Origin: Kingdonia uniflora | Taxonomy: Eukaryota; Streptophyta; Magnoliopsida; Ranunculales; Circaeasteraceae | Direction of reading: 5' to 3' | NCBI GenBank assembly: GCA_014058105.1 | Contig: JACGCM010000674.1 | Span: forward strand, 558,001 to 622,000 | DNA length: 64,000 nt | Shown: positions 44,594 to 57,337 of the stretch, one piece after another | Layout of the letters: each line of letters opens with the position of its first letter | How positions within the stretch are numbered: position 1 is the stretch's first letter | Notes under the pieces: model-generated | Seen by the model: the letters and a program-made list of their open reading frames with translations, nothing else | What the model was told of the DNA's origin: nothing | The model's database searches: none | Position numbers and translations under genes: made by a program

Positions 44594-45245
44594 ACTTGGT
44601 GCAGAACTCTTATTAAGGGGATACCTATGCAAAACAATGGATTGTTTAGTTGCCTTTGCCAACTGAGATACTTACTTGAGCAGGTATGCTATCTTTAATT
44701 TTAAACATTTCTTTATTCTATTTTCATGTTTTTTCCTTCAAACTTCTTTAATCATTGTTTTTGTGATTAACTAAATGGCTTTTACTGCGGATTATTCATA
44801 GCTATTACTGTTTTGGTTGTGCTTCTTGTGAATACTCATAGCTTATATGGTCTTTATTGAGCAGATATTTCTTTTTGGTTAGCTATTACTCCTTTAAACT
44901 ACAGTAACCCTTTATCTCTCATTCCCTTCAAACTCAAGATATAGGTTTTCATTGTTTTTTTATGTTATATTTTTGGTGAGCTATGTTAGTTGGTGGTGAC
45001 TATTGCTGCCAAACCAAGCCAAGTTAAGCACTGAGATGCTTGCGATCTTTCTGGCTAACTTGGGTTCCCTACATGTTCCACTTCATTTTAATAGTTTTTA
45101 TGAATACAGTAGTACTTGTGAACTTATTCAACATTTTTTGTTGTTGTTATGTACAGGTTCAAAACCATATCAAGCCGGTAGACCTTCCTGTAAAATACTA
45201 CACCCATGTGGTCTCTTGCTCTTGCTCCGTCTCTCCTCTCCAGGT
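44594..45245 (+). pseudogene. Exon-like pieces of an unrecognised gene in element B
   Basis: Two pieces bounded by good splice signals: GGTGCAG|...GAGCAG|GTATGC (about 44605-44683) and TGTACAG|GTTCAAAACC...CTCCAG|GTATTTG (about 45158-45242). They read GIPMQNNGLFSCLCQLRYLL and VQNHIKPVDLPVKYYTHVVS. Their arrangement suggests a second captured gene or 3' exons, but I cannot name it. Confidence 0.3.
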
Positions 45246-46249
45246 ATTTGATGTATTCATGTTGTTAAGCCTCAACGAAATTTTTAATAAATAGTGATAC
45301 CCATACTTCCTGGAATGTATCGTTCCCATTATCACCCTACCCTCTTCGGCATTCTAAAGCACAACATTACATGAATATAAGGTTGTCACTTTAAATTTGA
45401 AAATTAAGTATGGGTATTTATTACTTAAATTTTTCTTTTTTGATAAATTCTAAGAATATCCAATTTTACAAGTATTCAATGCTTAAAGGATAAAATGTTT
45501 GTGGTTACAAATGGAGGCTTGGGGGTGAACCTGAGCTCTTTAGATAAAAATAAGACTTGATATTTTTTCATGCTTTGGACTATGGTTCTAAATATTTCTG
45601 TAGTAGAATTTGTTGGTCGTGAATCTCAGATTATGTTTCAGGTATACGACACGCTTGTTACTGAAGATCGCCGGTGTTCAAGTTTTCGATGGTGACCAAG
45701 AAACATGTATGCAAGCACTCTTTATTTCAGAAGTTTGATGTAAAAATGGTCTTAATACTAAAGAGATATATGGGATATGGATATCAACAATTTTATCAGT
45801 ACTCCTGAATTCCACAACTACATTTAAGGAATTGTATTTCTTTGTAATAAGTGATCCAGTTATTATTATTATATGTTAGTCTTTGAAATTGACTCCAGAT
45901 GTTGAACATAGTTTGAAAAGAGAAAGAGAAGAAGAGGGAAGCGGGAAGAGGGAAGAGGGATTCTACAATTTTTTTCTTCTTTTGGGCCAAATATTGAAGT
46001 TGTCTGTAAAGTGACGTGGTTATATATAGATCACTTACAACGTCATTTTCCTACTGATTTAGTTTCAAGAGTCACGTGAATTGTGGACCCAAATAACGTC
46101 ACTTTTTCAACATAAAAACGTCATTAAAAAAGTGACGTAAATGCATAGTACTAACCAAGTCGCCTTGGTCAACGTCGCTTGCAAAAGTGACGTTATTTCT
46201 CTTTCACGCCACTTTATTAGTGACGTAAATAACCTTATTTGTTGTAGTG

Positions 46250-48423
46250 CAACCTTTCAACGGTGTATGTTAAGTATTTTCTCTAATATGATAGAAAAGT
46301 TTTTAGAGGTCTTTATGGATGACTTTTCCAATTTATGGTTCTACGTTCAATGAATGTTTTATGCACTTAGAATTGGTCTTGATCCGGTGTAAATAGAAAA
46401 ATAGTCCTAAATTGAGAAAAATGTCATTTATGGTAAATCAACGAATAGTACTCGGCCATTTGATATCATCTAAGGGGATAGAAGTTGATAAAGAAAAAAT
46501 TGATTTGATTTCATCTCTACCTCTTAAAATAGTGAAGGATGTTTACGCATTCCTTAGGCACGCAAGATTTTATTGACGATTCATTAGATACTTTAAACTA
46601 ATCTCACGACCTTTATGCAATTTACTTACTAAAGGCATCCATTTTAATTTCAACGATAAATGTCACAAGTCTATTAAAACACTTAAGTCCTCATTGGCCA
46701 CATCACCATTTATCTAGCCACCTGGTTGGACCTTACCTTTCAAAATTATGTATTACGCCTCAAATTATGTCGTGGATGTCGTGTTAGGACAACATTTTGA
46801 AATAGCACCCTATGTCATTTCCTATCCGATTAAAATACTGAATGATGCCCAAATAAATTATACGATGACTAAAAAGGAGTTGTTAGCCATTGTCTTTGTG
46901 TTAAAAAAATTTATATTTTATATTTTAGGGTTAAAAGTCATCGTGTACTCTGACCATTCAGCCCTTCAATATCTTCTTAATAAAAATGATGCTAAACCAC
47001 GTCTTATTCGTTGGATCCTTTTACTCTATGTATTTGACCTTGAAATACTTAGTAAAAAAGGGAAACAAAACGTTGTTGATGACCATTTATCGCATTTGAT
47101 AGTTGACCACATAAACGAAGATGTTCCTATTCCTAAGAATTTTCTCGATGAACAGTTAATGAATATTAATAGGGCATCCAGTTTTGCTGACATTACAAAT
47201 TACTTAGCCACATGGTACATACCACTAGATTTGAGCAAACAAGATAAATAGATATTTAAAACAATCTCAAGAAGATTTATCTAGAAGGATTCCTATTTGT
47301 CTAAAGTTGGCGCTGACCTAGTGAATCGTCGTTGTGTCCCTGAAAATTACATTCTACAGATTTTAAAAAGTCTTCATGATGATGGTGGCTATTTTGGGCC
47401 CCATAGAATGGCTAATAAAGTACTTTAATGTTGTTTTTATTGGCCAACTTAATTTAATGATACTTACGACCATTATTAACGATGTGACCGTTGCCAAAGG
47501 GTTGGCAACATATGTCGTCGGGATGAGATGCCTCTTAACAACAATTTTAAGGTTAAAATTTTTTATGTCTAGGGCATTGACTTTATGGGCCCCTTTCCGG
47601 TGTCTAATGGTTATTTTTAGATCTTAGTAGTAGTTAACTATATTTTTAAATTGGTAGAAGTTGTACCATATTGGACAAATGGTTACGCTATCGTAATTAA
47701 CTTTTTAAACGATAATATTTTAGTCAGATTTCGTGGATGTCGTGCAATTATAAGTGACGGTGAAACTCATTTTTATAACCGCTAAATTAAAAGTCTTATG
47801 CACAAATATGACATTACTCATAAAGTTGACACCCGAAATTATCTGTAGACAAGTGAGCAAGTAGAGGTTTCAAATCGGGAGATAAAAAAGAATTTTAGAG
47901 AAAACTGTTCGACCAGATCGTAAAGATTGGTCTGCTTGTCTTAATGATGCCCTATGGGCCTATTAGACTGCTTATAAAAACCCGATTGGAATGTCATCTA
48001 ATAGATATGTTATATGCAAAGCTTGTCACTTGCCTGTGGAATTGGAACATAAAGCTTGTTGGGCAATTAAAAGATTTAATTTTCAAATAGATACAGCAGG
48101 ACTTCATCGAAAACTTCAACTAAGTGAGTTAGAAGAAATAAGACAGGAAGCATGCAAAAATGCTAAAATCTATAAGGATCAGACCAAAACATATCATAAT
48201 AAACATATAGTCCAAAAAATTACAAACCCGCTGGCAAGGCCCGTTTGAAGTTGTAAGCATACACCAAAATGGTTGGGTTGAAGTAAAAAATTATCATAAT
48301 GGGAAAACTTTTAACGTCAATGGCCAACGACTTAAGTCTTATCTCGAGGTAATCCTATTAGAAAATTTCCCTTATATAGATCTTTGCAAACCCGAATATA
48401 GGGAATTGCCTATCCCTGAATAA
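46250..48423 (+). pseudogene. pol: Athila 3' half of RT, RNase H and integrase
   Basis: RT resumes as TFQRCMLSIFSNMIEKFLEV and FMDDFS, the catalytic FMDD-type box intact. RNase H: 'CDAS' has become YYAS (first catalytic Asp lost), then INYTMTKKELLAIVFVLKKF and VIVYSDHSALQYLLNKND (46748-47251). Integrase: HDDGGYFGPHRM and CDRCQRVGN make the zinc region. The DDE residues are visible in IDFMGPFPVS, AIISDGETHF and [29 protein letters not shown] then leads to the C-terminus [20 protein letters not shown]. Several in-frame stops (for example after 47250 and near 47430) and frame changes show decay. Confidence 0.9.
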
Positions 48424-49830
48424 TTCCCTGACTTTACATAATTTTGAGGGTACAAAAGTTTTCTCTGGCTGAAGACGATAAACATAGCGCTTTCAGGGAG
48501 GCAACCCACGACACATTCTGGAGAGAAATTCTAATTTTCCTTTCTATTTTTATTTTTTGGTTCTCAAATATTGGGAGTAATATTTTATTTAAGTTTAGGG
48601 GTAGGAAAATCATTTTTAAAGTACTTTTTGAAGAAAAGTAAAATAATGACACTCTTGGCAATTTAGGATGCACTTTTGAAAAGTTTCAAACATTTATACT
48701 GATTTTATTTTGACGCAAATATTTTGTTGGGAAACCCGAATAAATCTAAAAATAAACCAAGAGTTTATAAGTTTACAAGTATACACTAGAATATTTTGTA
48801 TACCATCCTAAGTTAGATGTACTATCATTTAATTAACGACTAATTCAAGTTAATGTGGTATATTTTGAAAATTTGTACTTTACTATAGTTTTGTAATTGA
48901 TACATTTGATATGTTATTGACCAATTTTAGGGAAATTTAATATTTATGTTAGGAATTATTATCTTCAAGGGAGACAACTGCCTAAGAATAAGTTTATTCC
49001 TGAAAGAATAAAAAGAAAAAAAAGAATCCAAATTTACTCTAAAAACTTTTACGCTGCAAGGCTACTCGCATGATTAAGAACTGAAAGAAAAAAAATTATC
49101 ACCAATCTCGAGTATGACCATAAGCTAAGTGAAAGGAGCATGAAAAATGTTACTTGTGAGAATCCTGAGTCTAGTTCACAAAGGGGCACAAAACCCTGGT
49201 AACCTTAACCAACTGGTGGGGATTGTCGACCGAAAGCTCCTTATTGCGGAGGCTTCACTAAGAAACAATGTACTCAAAAAGTCTATGAAAAATAAGATAC
49301 CAGGAAGTAAAATTGACTAAGGCACTTGCCAAACTAATCGTTAAATTTATTCCAGTAAGTACTCGGCTACCATACACTGACTCAATGATTCTAGACAATG
49401 TATAAAGCAATAAAAATATCTTCACAATACACTCACATATATCTGGTAAAATACTTGAATTTTTTTCTAATCATGAGGTAGTAACTCTAATTTCGGATAA
49501 GTACAATATATTTTATGGTATACTTAGAGAATAATAAGTTTTAAGGAATTTCTTGTTAGTATATTTTTTTCATAACTAAATAAGGATAAATTGACAAGAA
49601 ATAAGTCGCCTGTCATTTAGAATTGCCATAATGTCATTATCGACTTTTATTGGTATCGTCACTGCAAACCCCCACGAGACAATACTTATCCACTAGAGAC
49701 ATATGGGGTTAAACGGCTTGTTGCATACACTAAATGTAGTCGCAAGTCCTACGAAAGTGGTTTCTTTTCTTAGTTTAATTTTTTTTTTTTTTTTACTAGA
49801 GACGATAAAATTGGTAAGTTTGGGGGTATT
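48424..49830 (+). other. Athila 3' untranslated region
   Basis: It contains the conserved GGGAGGCAACCCA-type word (48497-48509, preceded by 'atagcgctttca') and ends in the purine tract TTTGGGGGTATT before the 3' LTR. A T-run lies at about 49778-49794. No gene seen. Confidence 0.65.
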
Positions 49831-51030
49831 TGAGAGATGTAAAAATATATATAATTAATACGCTAAAAGTATCGGTTTGTTAATCCTAATATATTAATTT
49901 CTAATGTTAGTAGCATTTTCTTATTTTTAGACATTTATCACTATTGGAGCTAATAAGTAGAAAAAGATATCTAATAGATAGTACAAAGAGCTAAAACATC
50001 TCCAGTAGCCTCTCAGGTACAAGGAAGATGGCTACATTCAATGTACTTGTAGATTTACACCAAGGACTGAAGATGATGAAGGACTCTACAAGGATTACCT
50101 TGAAAAGAATTATCTAGATAAAAGATAAAGTATAAATGAGATAGGATTTATTTGAGATAAAGTTTATCTTTACTAAGAGATAGAATTTCAGAAATGTAAA
50201 CAAGTATCTCCTATCTCCTATAAATTGAAGAGCAATAATATATTTTTTATCTTAATTTTGGAAGGAATAAAGCTTGAGTTCTTTTAGTATTTATCTATCT
50301 ATCTTTCTTTTTCTCTCTCTCTCTTTCTCTCTCATATAATTATGCGTTTAACTTAAGCTGTGATCAACACCATTAATAGAGAGTTAGTATCATTAGCTTA
50401 GGCTAAGGATTGAACCTCCGGTGATGTAAAATAAATTGATGTTATTAGTAGTTTAGATCCATAATTAATCTTTAATTCTTTGATTTGCAATTACGAAGAG
50501 TTGATCTAGCCAAGACAATTCTAAGTTACTACGGATATGAAAAAGATATCGAATTAGCCATATTCGGCTGTTTTCACACTCAAAGAGAATTCTAGATCAC
50601 TAGAGTTAATACTCTCCACCCTGCTATGGAAAGGAGTTTATAAACCCTAGATCCGATTATCCATGATCAACGAAGTTCTTACCTAGAGTTTTAGCCACAA
50701 ACCCTAAATCTTAGACCCTGATAGACCTAGCCATGACTATCACGTACGAATAGAAGCTACCTTTTTTATATCGTTTTAGTAAACTAAGTCAGAGGTGATC
50801 CAAAACCTAGGTTCTTTTCCTTATAATCGAACCAAAAGTTAGTATTTTAGAAATAATTTTTATTTCATAAAACCTTTTCCAAAAATTAGTTTAATAAGAA
50901 TTATTAGTTAGATCAGTAAAATTAGTTTTTAATACGTTTACTCCCCGTGGATTTGACCCCCGCTTGCCTTATTATATTATGATACTTTTAGTTTTGAACG
51001 GGGTATTTAGACCGAGTTTTTCTCGCATCA
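49831..51030 (+). repeat. Athila 3' LTR
   Basis: It starts TGAGAGATGTAAAAATATAT and ends TTTTTCTCGCATCA, and is homologous to 33704-34932. Target duplication ATTGG follows at 51031-51035. Confidence 0.9.
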
Positions 51031-51035
51031 ATTGG

Positions 51036-51784
51036 TGTTTTTCTAAATATGAACTTTCTGATGATGAAAGTTCTTCTTCAAATGGGAACTTCATTGGTCG
51101 GTCCAATGAGCCACTTCCAGATATTGAAACAAGGTTTTATCACAATAAAGTTTTACTCAAAATTCACTGTAGGAAAGAAAAAGACTTGACCAAATTGAGA
51201 AGCTTCATCTTACAGTTGTGAATTCAAGATCCATTTTGGAATTCTTCTTTTAACATAACCAATTAACCATAGTTGCACATGTAAATATTCAATGTTTTAC
51301 TTGGACTCAACGTGTATCATTTGAAGTTTTAACATTATTTTCCTAGATATAATATGGTTAAACATACGAGATATCTCCCAAAAGGAGGTCTTTAAGGGTC
51401 AGTAAGGATATGCTTTTGACATTCTCCTTCAGAAGTATCAAAGCTCATTTCAGTTTCATGCAGATGGATAAAATTTTGCATGACTGAAAAATTCGGTGAA
51501 GAATCTTCGGTCGTTATTTTGACAGTGTATGTAACTTCGCCAATAATCTATAATAAAAAAAAATCCTGGTATCTAGTATTCTTCTTCCTTAGACAATCTC
51601 ATAATCTCATCAACATACTCTTATTTCTGCATGTTTGGCTTAAAGGATAATTTTCCATGAGGATTCTTGTCCCCACTTATTTTTCCCCAATTGAGTTTAT
51701 GACCATGGTTTTTAGTCGCCTTGTGACTAGGGCTCTTTGTAATGCTTTTAAAACCTCATTTCTTTCTTTCTTCGTAATGTCTCT
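51036..51784. other. Host stretch between Athila and copia insertions
   Basis: A short plus-strand frame (FSKYELSDDESSSSNGNFIG, up to 51221) is acidic and Ser-rich and could be an exon or old gag. I cannot name it. The rest is AT-rich with no signal. Confidence 0.3.
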
Positions 51785-52703
51785 TGAAAGGTTTTGGTTT
51801 GTCTCATTTCGTGAATTTGAGTCCCGTGGTTATCTTAGTCAAAGACGGTGACAGAAGTAAGACCGCTGGACAAGTCTTCTATAACCAACGGCCGAGAAGG
51901 TTAGTTGGTAACTACAAGTTTGATAAATGAAAGGCCAAAACATTTTAACTGCCTTTGTTTCTGAACTAATTTTGCTTTCTCGTCCGAACAAGTTTTCTGT
52001 TCATTCGAGCGACTTCTGGGAAAAGACAACCTTTTAAAATGAGTTTTAAACTGCATCTTTTTGTAGGTTTATTTGGGTATCTCGTTCGAACGACTTTGGG
52101 TGTCGTTCGAACGAGTCTCGGGAAAAACTATTTTCATATTTAAGCAACCCTTCGTTTGATTTTCCAACTACCAAGTTATTCTACAGAGTTTGTTTTTCTT
52201 GTGCTTCATATTCTTTATCATAGAGACTTATAAAGATCAATCAAAAATATAAAATTTTAAGGTTAATGTTTTATTAGTCAAATTCTACTTCCGGCATATT
52301 ATTCTAGAGTGATTCGATAAGGGTTTTCCTTTTTGTAAGATCAAAGAGAGTTATTGCGAGAACGAAGGATAGTCGTTGTAAGAACAAAGGAGAGTCGTTG
52401 CGAGAACAAAAGAGATAGGACGTGAAGCTTCGATCATAATAAAGATAATCACGAGATGAGGTTATCCAGTTTGTAAGTATAATTCATATCGTAGCCCTTT
52501 TTGATTAGTAGATTTCATCGACAATAACCTGTGGTTTTTCTCCCGAGTAACGAGTTTCCACTGGGTTAAAAATTGCTTGTGTCATTTAATGCCTTGTCAT
52601 AACTATTGATTGTTTTTCTGCTTAGTACTAGACCATTGATTGCCAATAATATTTCTGGCCAAATTTTTTGAAGTTCATTAAATCATGAGCACATAGATTT
52701 TCA
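51785..52703 (+). repeat. copia 5' LTR
   Basis: It starts TGAAAGGTTTTGGTTTGTCT and ends CATAGATTTTCA. It shares with 57338-58270 the words 'agtcttctataaccaacggcc' and 'gggtgtcgttcgaacgagtc'. It carries several TCGTTCGAACGA-type palindromes (52080-52120). Confidence 0.92.
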
Positions 52704-52779
52704 ATTGGTACCAGGGTAGAATCGTTTATAGGCTTTATATCCTGAGCGGTGATCATCTTTCAAGTGCATGCCTAATTAA

Positions 52780-54650
52780 ATGGATTTAAAAAATTTGGAG
52801 GTCCTATAATTAGTCCACCACTTTTTGATGGCACGAACTATCCCTACTAGAAGGTTTTAATGATTCCCTTCTTACAATCCATGGGAGAAGATGTCTGGAT
52901 TTCTATTGAAGATGGTTGGGTGCCCCCGACTGTAATGCGGGGAGAGCCAATAGTTGTAAAAATTCCTAAACCTAGAAATCAATGGACTAAGGAAGAAGAA
53001 AAAAATGTCTGGTCATAATTTTAAAAGTATTCATAAAATTTTTAATGCATTGAGCCAAAGTGAGTATAGGCACATCTCCTCATGTACCACTTCGAACGAA
53101 GCTTGGGACATCTTATTACGTATTCACAAAGGTGATGATACTATTAAAGAGAGTAAACTACAAATGCTCACCTCTCAATTTTAGAATATCATAATGAGTC
53201 AGGATGAACCATTTGGTGAATATATGCCAGACTGAGTGATATTGTCAATAACAGTGCCTGGATATACTGATATTCAAATAGTTTACAAAATTTTAAGATC
53301 TTTCCCGAAGAGTTTAAGATCCATACGCGATGCCATATAGGAAGCTTGGAATCTTAAAACTATAAAACCTGATACACTTGCTAGAAAATTGTGAATATTT
53401 GAAATCGAAATGGAAATGGAAAACCCTAAGAAGAATAAGAGTATGGTTTTTAAGTCTTCCTCCAACTCTTCATCTTCTCAGGGAACTAGAAAAGTTGACA
53501 ACTTATGTATCTCTGACAATGATGATGAATTTGACTTTGATTTATAGATTGTTGTTATAAGCCAACAGTTTAGAAAACTCTTGAAAAAATAGCAATTTTA
53601 TAAACAAGGGCAAAATATGAATTATCTTCATGACCGTGTTAAATCCTATGGAAAGTAGACCAATCTTGAACAAGACTTAAATAAAGATGAATGTTATTGG
53701 TGTCACAAGTATGGTCACTATGCTCACAGTTGTCCCACTAAGAGTTTTAATAGTAACCACAAGACCATGATTATTAAAGTTACTTGGGATGATAATAATG
53801 ATGAATTTGATATTAATAATGATCATCCCCAAGAATATGAAAATTGTAGCTATTGTGCGTTTTCTACTATAATAAACTCTAGTAATAATTATACAAAACT
53901 CAACTGAAGATCAAAGTGATTATGAAATTGATAATTGTGAAGAATCTTAAGTTTGAAGATTTATATTCTCAACTTGTTTCTCAACTTGAGAAACTTAAGA
54001 ATGAGAAAGATGTTCTTATTGTCAAACTTGATATTTATGAAACAGAAAAACAAACTGTTGTGGAGAAATTAAAATTGACCGAAACTGAACTTTAGAAACA
54101 TAAACTTGACCTGACTTCCACTAAGCAGAAACTTGACCTGACTTCCACTAAGCAGAAACTTGAAGTTTTTCTCCATGGAGCAAAGAATATTGATAAAATG
54201 CTAACTAATGGTACTGACAAAAGGGGACTTGGATTTGATGAGCAAAATGTTAAGTCTACTACACCTCAAATCACCAAGTTTATTAAAGCTACTCCAGTGC
54301 CATATTTTCCCAAACAAAATACTACTAATGCTTCTCAGAGATAGGTTAAGAAGTCTTCTGTCTTTTGTATGTTTTATTGCCAGGCTTGTGGTCGAAAGGG
54401 TCATCTTGCTCCCTATTACAGATATGTTCCTGAATTTTATAATAGGAATGAATTTCCCAGGGAAAGTGGGAAGCCCTATCGACCATATGCCCAATCGATT
54501 GATAAATCCCTCTTTTGTCTAAAAGTCTTTAAATATTTTCAAGAATTTAACTTAAGCGACCGAAGTAGAAAAGAAAATGAAACCCATTTGGGTTCAGAAG
54601 AAGGATCTTCTACTACAATTATGGTGCAATGTTACAGTAATGGCTTAAAC
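52780..54650 (+). pseudogene. gag: copia gag, heavily decayed
   Basis: It begins VGPIISPPLFDGTNYPY, a stop, then KVLMIPFLQSMGEDVWISIE, the usual 'PP.FDG.NY..WK..M..FL......W..V' N-terminus. The UBN2 region is full of stops. A zinc knuckle CYWCHKYGHYAHSC (CX2CX4HX4C, 53692-53733) follows, then a coiled coil (53960-54180). Then come KNIDKMLTNGTDKRGLGF and a second Cys/His motif CQACGRKGHLAPYY (54382-54423), fitting the long gag of Sire/Tork-like copia. Inside the coil the 27-bp sequence starting CTTGACCTGACTTCCACTAA is tandemly doubled (about 54106-54159). Confidence 0.85.
54106..54159 (+). repeat. 27-bp exact tandem duplication in gag coiled coil
   Basis: CTTGACCTGACTTCCACTAA plus GCAGAAA occurs twice back to back. 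Twenty-seven bases is nine codons, so the frame is kept; it adds nine residues to the coil. Confidence 0.8.
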
Positions 54651-57337
54651 TGATTTCTACTCTACTCAGTGGTATGGAGAGAGTAATGTTTAAGCAGAAA
54701 CTTGGTTAACCTCTTCTACACTATATGAGACGATGAAGAGTGTGCATTATGGGTCAATGATTGAACCAACCAATATAAATGATATTTTATCTAATGAATC
54801 TTGGATAAGCAGTATTGGTGTATGTTCCATTGAGTAACTCTCTTTAGTCATCTTGAATATTTGTCGTTATTCTATCGACAACATCAGGTATGTGTCGTTC
54901 CTTTAGTTCTTATTGCTTATTTCCCATTATTTTTGCATCAAAGTCTATCTTAGCCAGGCATACCCACGATCGGAATTTATTTAATCGTGATATATTCATT
55001 TAATGCTTGAGCTACTTGGTAAAACTTGCTCTTTACTTGAGCTAGCAGTCCATGAATCTAGTCGTAAATATAAACCTTAAGGATAAATGTAGGGACTTCG
55101 TTACCGAATTTTATGTGATGATTGAACCTTTTGTGCAAGCATCGAGTATTATTAAATAAATTCTTTCCAGCAAAATTTCTATTTGTTTATGATCTTATTA
55201 TTTTATGCATTAATCAATTGTTGGTGGTGACATCTAATTCAAGTTAAAATACTATATCATTTTCTTTACTTGATTCGAGGCAAAACAAGAAATTGTATGA
55301 GTCTTAGGACCTGATTTTAGGAATTATTATTTCTACCTTTGCTAGCCTTTCCATACTTCACCCAAAACATTTAATCACTTGCTACCCTTTGAGCCTAAAA
55401 ATAAGCCATTTCTTTAAATACGCCAATTCCCATTTAACCTTTTGTTCAGAGGACAGGAAGTGATAAAATATGAAGGAGTTATGTAAATTAGTGTTGTCTG
55501 TGTGACTTTATTTTTTAAAACATAAATTCAAATGGTGCTAGAAGATCAAGTATATCTCTAGAAACATTATAGTTAAAAATAATGGAGAAAGGTGATGTCT
55601 CGATATCAACAATGGAGGTGGTAGTTATATTTGACCTCAGAATGCCAGCAAAATCCCTACTTCATCACTAGCCTACCTTTGCCTTTTTAACAACCTTAAA
55701 AGTCTTAGTTAATTTTATGCATAGTGCAATTGGTTTAGTAGAGATGATAGTTGGAGAAGTCATGGTATTTAACTTGACACCACTAGTGACAATTGATTTA
55801 CCTTCCATGAGATCTTTCAATAAAATAGCACTACTTTCTTGGATTATGAATTTTTTTAATATTAATTTACTCATATTCATATTTCTACAAAGTGATTCCA
55901 AGTAAGTTCTCAGTGATTTTGAGTGACTAACCATGAGAGGCCTAAGTTAAATCATTTTTTTAATATAGTGATCTTCATACGTCTAAATGTCAGGACTTTG
56001 ATTGGACTACACACACACACACACACACACAAACACCGAGTTCTCTTGTATTATTTAGTTTATAGATTAATAATATTCTCTAATTTGTCATGTATCCGCT
56101 GTGCCTATAAATTTGACTCTGCATATTTTGAGGGGGAGTGTGTTTGGTAGTCTCCATTTTATCTCGTTAAGTCCTAGGTCATCCCTTAGGTCTCATGTGT
56201 CTATTTGTTTATTACTTGGTTAATCTCCTTGCATTTACCCATTTCTATTCATTCGTTCGAATGAGTTTTCTGGTCGTTCGAATGACTGAGTGGTCTTATT
56301 TCATCCATTTCACGCTAAAGTATTTTTTTGGTAAAACTTGTTGTGTCATTCGAACGACTTCAGGCCTCTTTTCATCCATTTCACACTGAAGTAATTTTTA
56401 GGCAAAACTTGTTGTGTTGTTCGAACGAGGTGTCTTGTCGTTAGAACAACTTCTAGTCTCATTTCATCTATTTCACGCTGAAGTGTTTGTTAGGCACAAT
56501 TTGTTACTTCGTTCGAACGACTTTGTTTTTCGTTCAAACGACTTTGGTTTTGGTTGTCTCCCACCTATCTACTGTGTCATTTTTCTTCCTTCTCTTTATT
56601 TATGCCAAACAGTTTGGTGGGGATTTCTGATCGTTGCTTGAACTTGGGTTTGATGTTTGGTTTATGTTGTTGAGATTCAGGATATGCAGGAAGTGTTTGG
56701 GGTTTGCAAGTAATATTGGGTTGATTATTGGTTTTGATGCAAATGATTATTGTGGTCAAATTAATGCCAATTTTATACGCTTAGGGATCACAAATTGTGG
56801 AGTTGGTTTGTGTTATTGTTATTGGATTTTGCATATTAGGGACTTGCAGGTGGTGGTTTGGCTTGTAATGTTAGTGGTGGTATGATTGTGCTATTGGTAT
56901 TGGGTTCTTGCTGATTGTGGAGTTTGGCGTTGTCGACTCCGTGGCTTTGAGTTGTGTATTGGAGTGTGTTTTGTTTCTTTCTTGAAAAAATTTAGGGAGA
57001 AATGAGTATCCCTAACAGGATAGCACAATGAAAGGATATATGATCATGCTTTTCTAGTTTGATACATTTATGATTATGTCTTTTAGTTTTCAACAATTTT
57101 TTAAGTTCTTCTTTACACACGTATCATAAACCAGTTTGCTGAGTATGCATATATTAAATAACAGTTGTGTGATACACTTTGGAGTGTAAAATATGTTAAC
57201 CATGGAAGAGGTCACCTGTTGATGAAAGGGGTGGTGTCTTTCAAAGGTCTAGGTTGTCTCTTTGTCTAGGAAGTACTACAGAATAATGTTTAGGTCTTAA
57301 TTTTTATTTTGTCACAAAATGAACAAAAGGGGGAGAT
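54651..57337. other. Non-coding interior of the copia element
   Basis: No pol motifs. An (AC)n microsatellite lies at about 56009-56031. Between 56250 and 56550 the palindrome-like word CGTTCGAA(C/T)GA recurs at least six times with 'tcatttcatccatttcacgctgaagt' between, an array of about 90-bp units related to the LTR. At about 56129 'gagggggagtgtgtttggtag' looks like a purine tract plus LTR start of another copia. Confidence 0.5.

Larger units (their letters stand above)
41959..46249. mobile_element. Gene-capturing CACTA-type element B
   Basis: The left end CACTACAACAAATATG and the reverse of the right end, CACTACAACAAATAAG, share 14 identical terminal bases. Both subterminal regions are full of ACGTCA/TGACGT words (about 41996 on the left; 46013, 46050, 46095, 46118 and 46132 on the right), as in element A. 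The insertion point is exact because it splits the conserved RT motif of the host Athila (YAPA|TFQRCM). The target duplication is unclear: the left flank ends CGC and the right flank begins CAA, compatible with a 2-bp GC repeat if the last G is shared. No transposase. The cargo is a PPR gene fragment and unnamed exon-like pieces. Confidence 0.85.
33704..51030 (+). mobile_element. Athila-lineage Ty3/gypsy retrotransposon, 17.3 kb with nested insertions
   Basis: Direct LTRs (33704-34932 and 49831-51030) are flanked by the 5-bp target duplication ATTGG (33699-33703 and 51031-51035). The primer site TGGCGCCATTGCTGGGGA (35402-35419) and the purine tract before the 3' LTR (TTTGGGGGTATT) are present. 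The gag-protease-RT-RNase H-integrase order and the conserved 'GGGAGGCAACCCA' word after integrase (48497-48509) are typical of Athila. It has been enlarged by a purine-rich stretch (34933-35401), a Tat-like fragment (about 35600-39790) and a gene-capturing CACTA-type element (41959-46249). All coding parts carry stops. Confidence 0.92.

Noticed and set aside
56129..56150. Start of another full copia LTR after GAGGGGGAG
   Set aside because: The purine tract and TG are suggestive but no matching second LTR or end is visible, so I mention it only within the copia interior.
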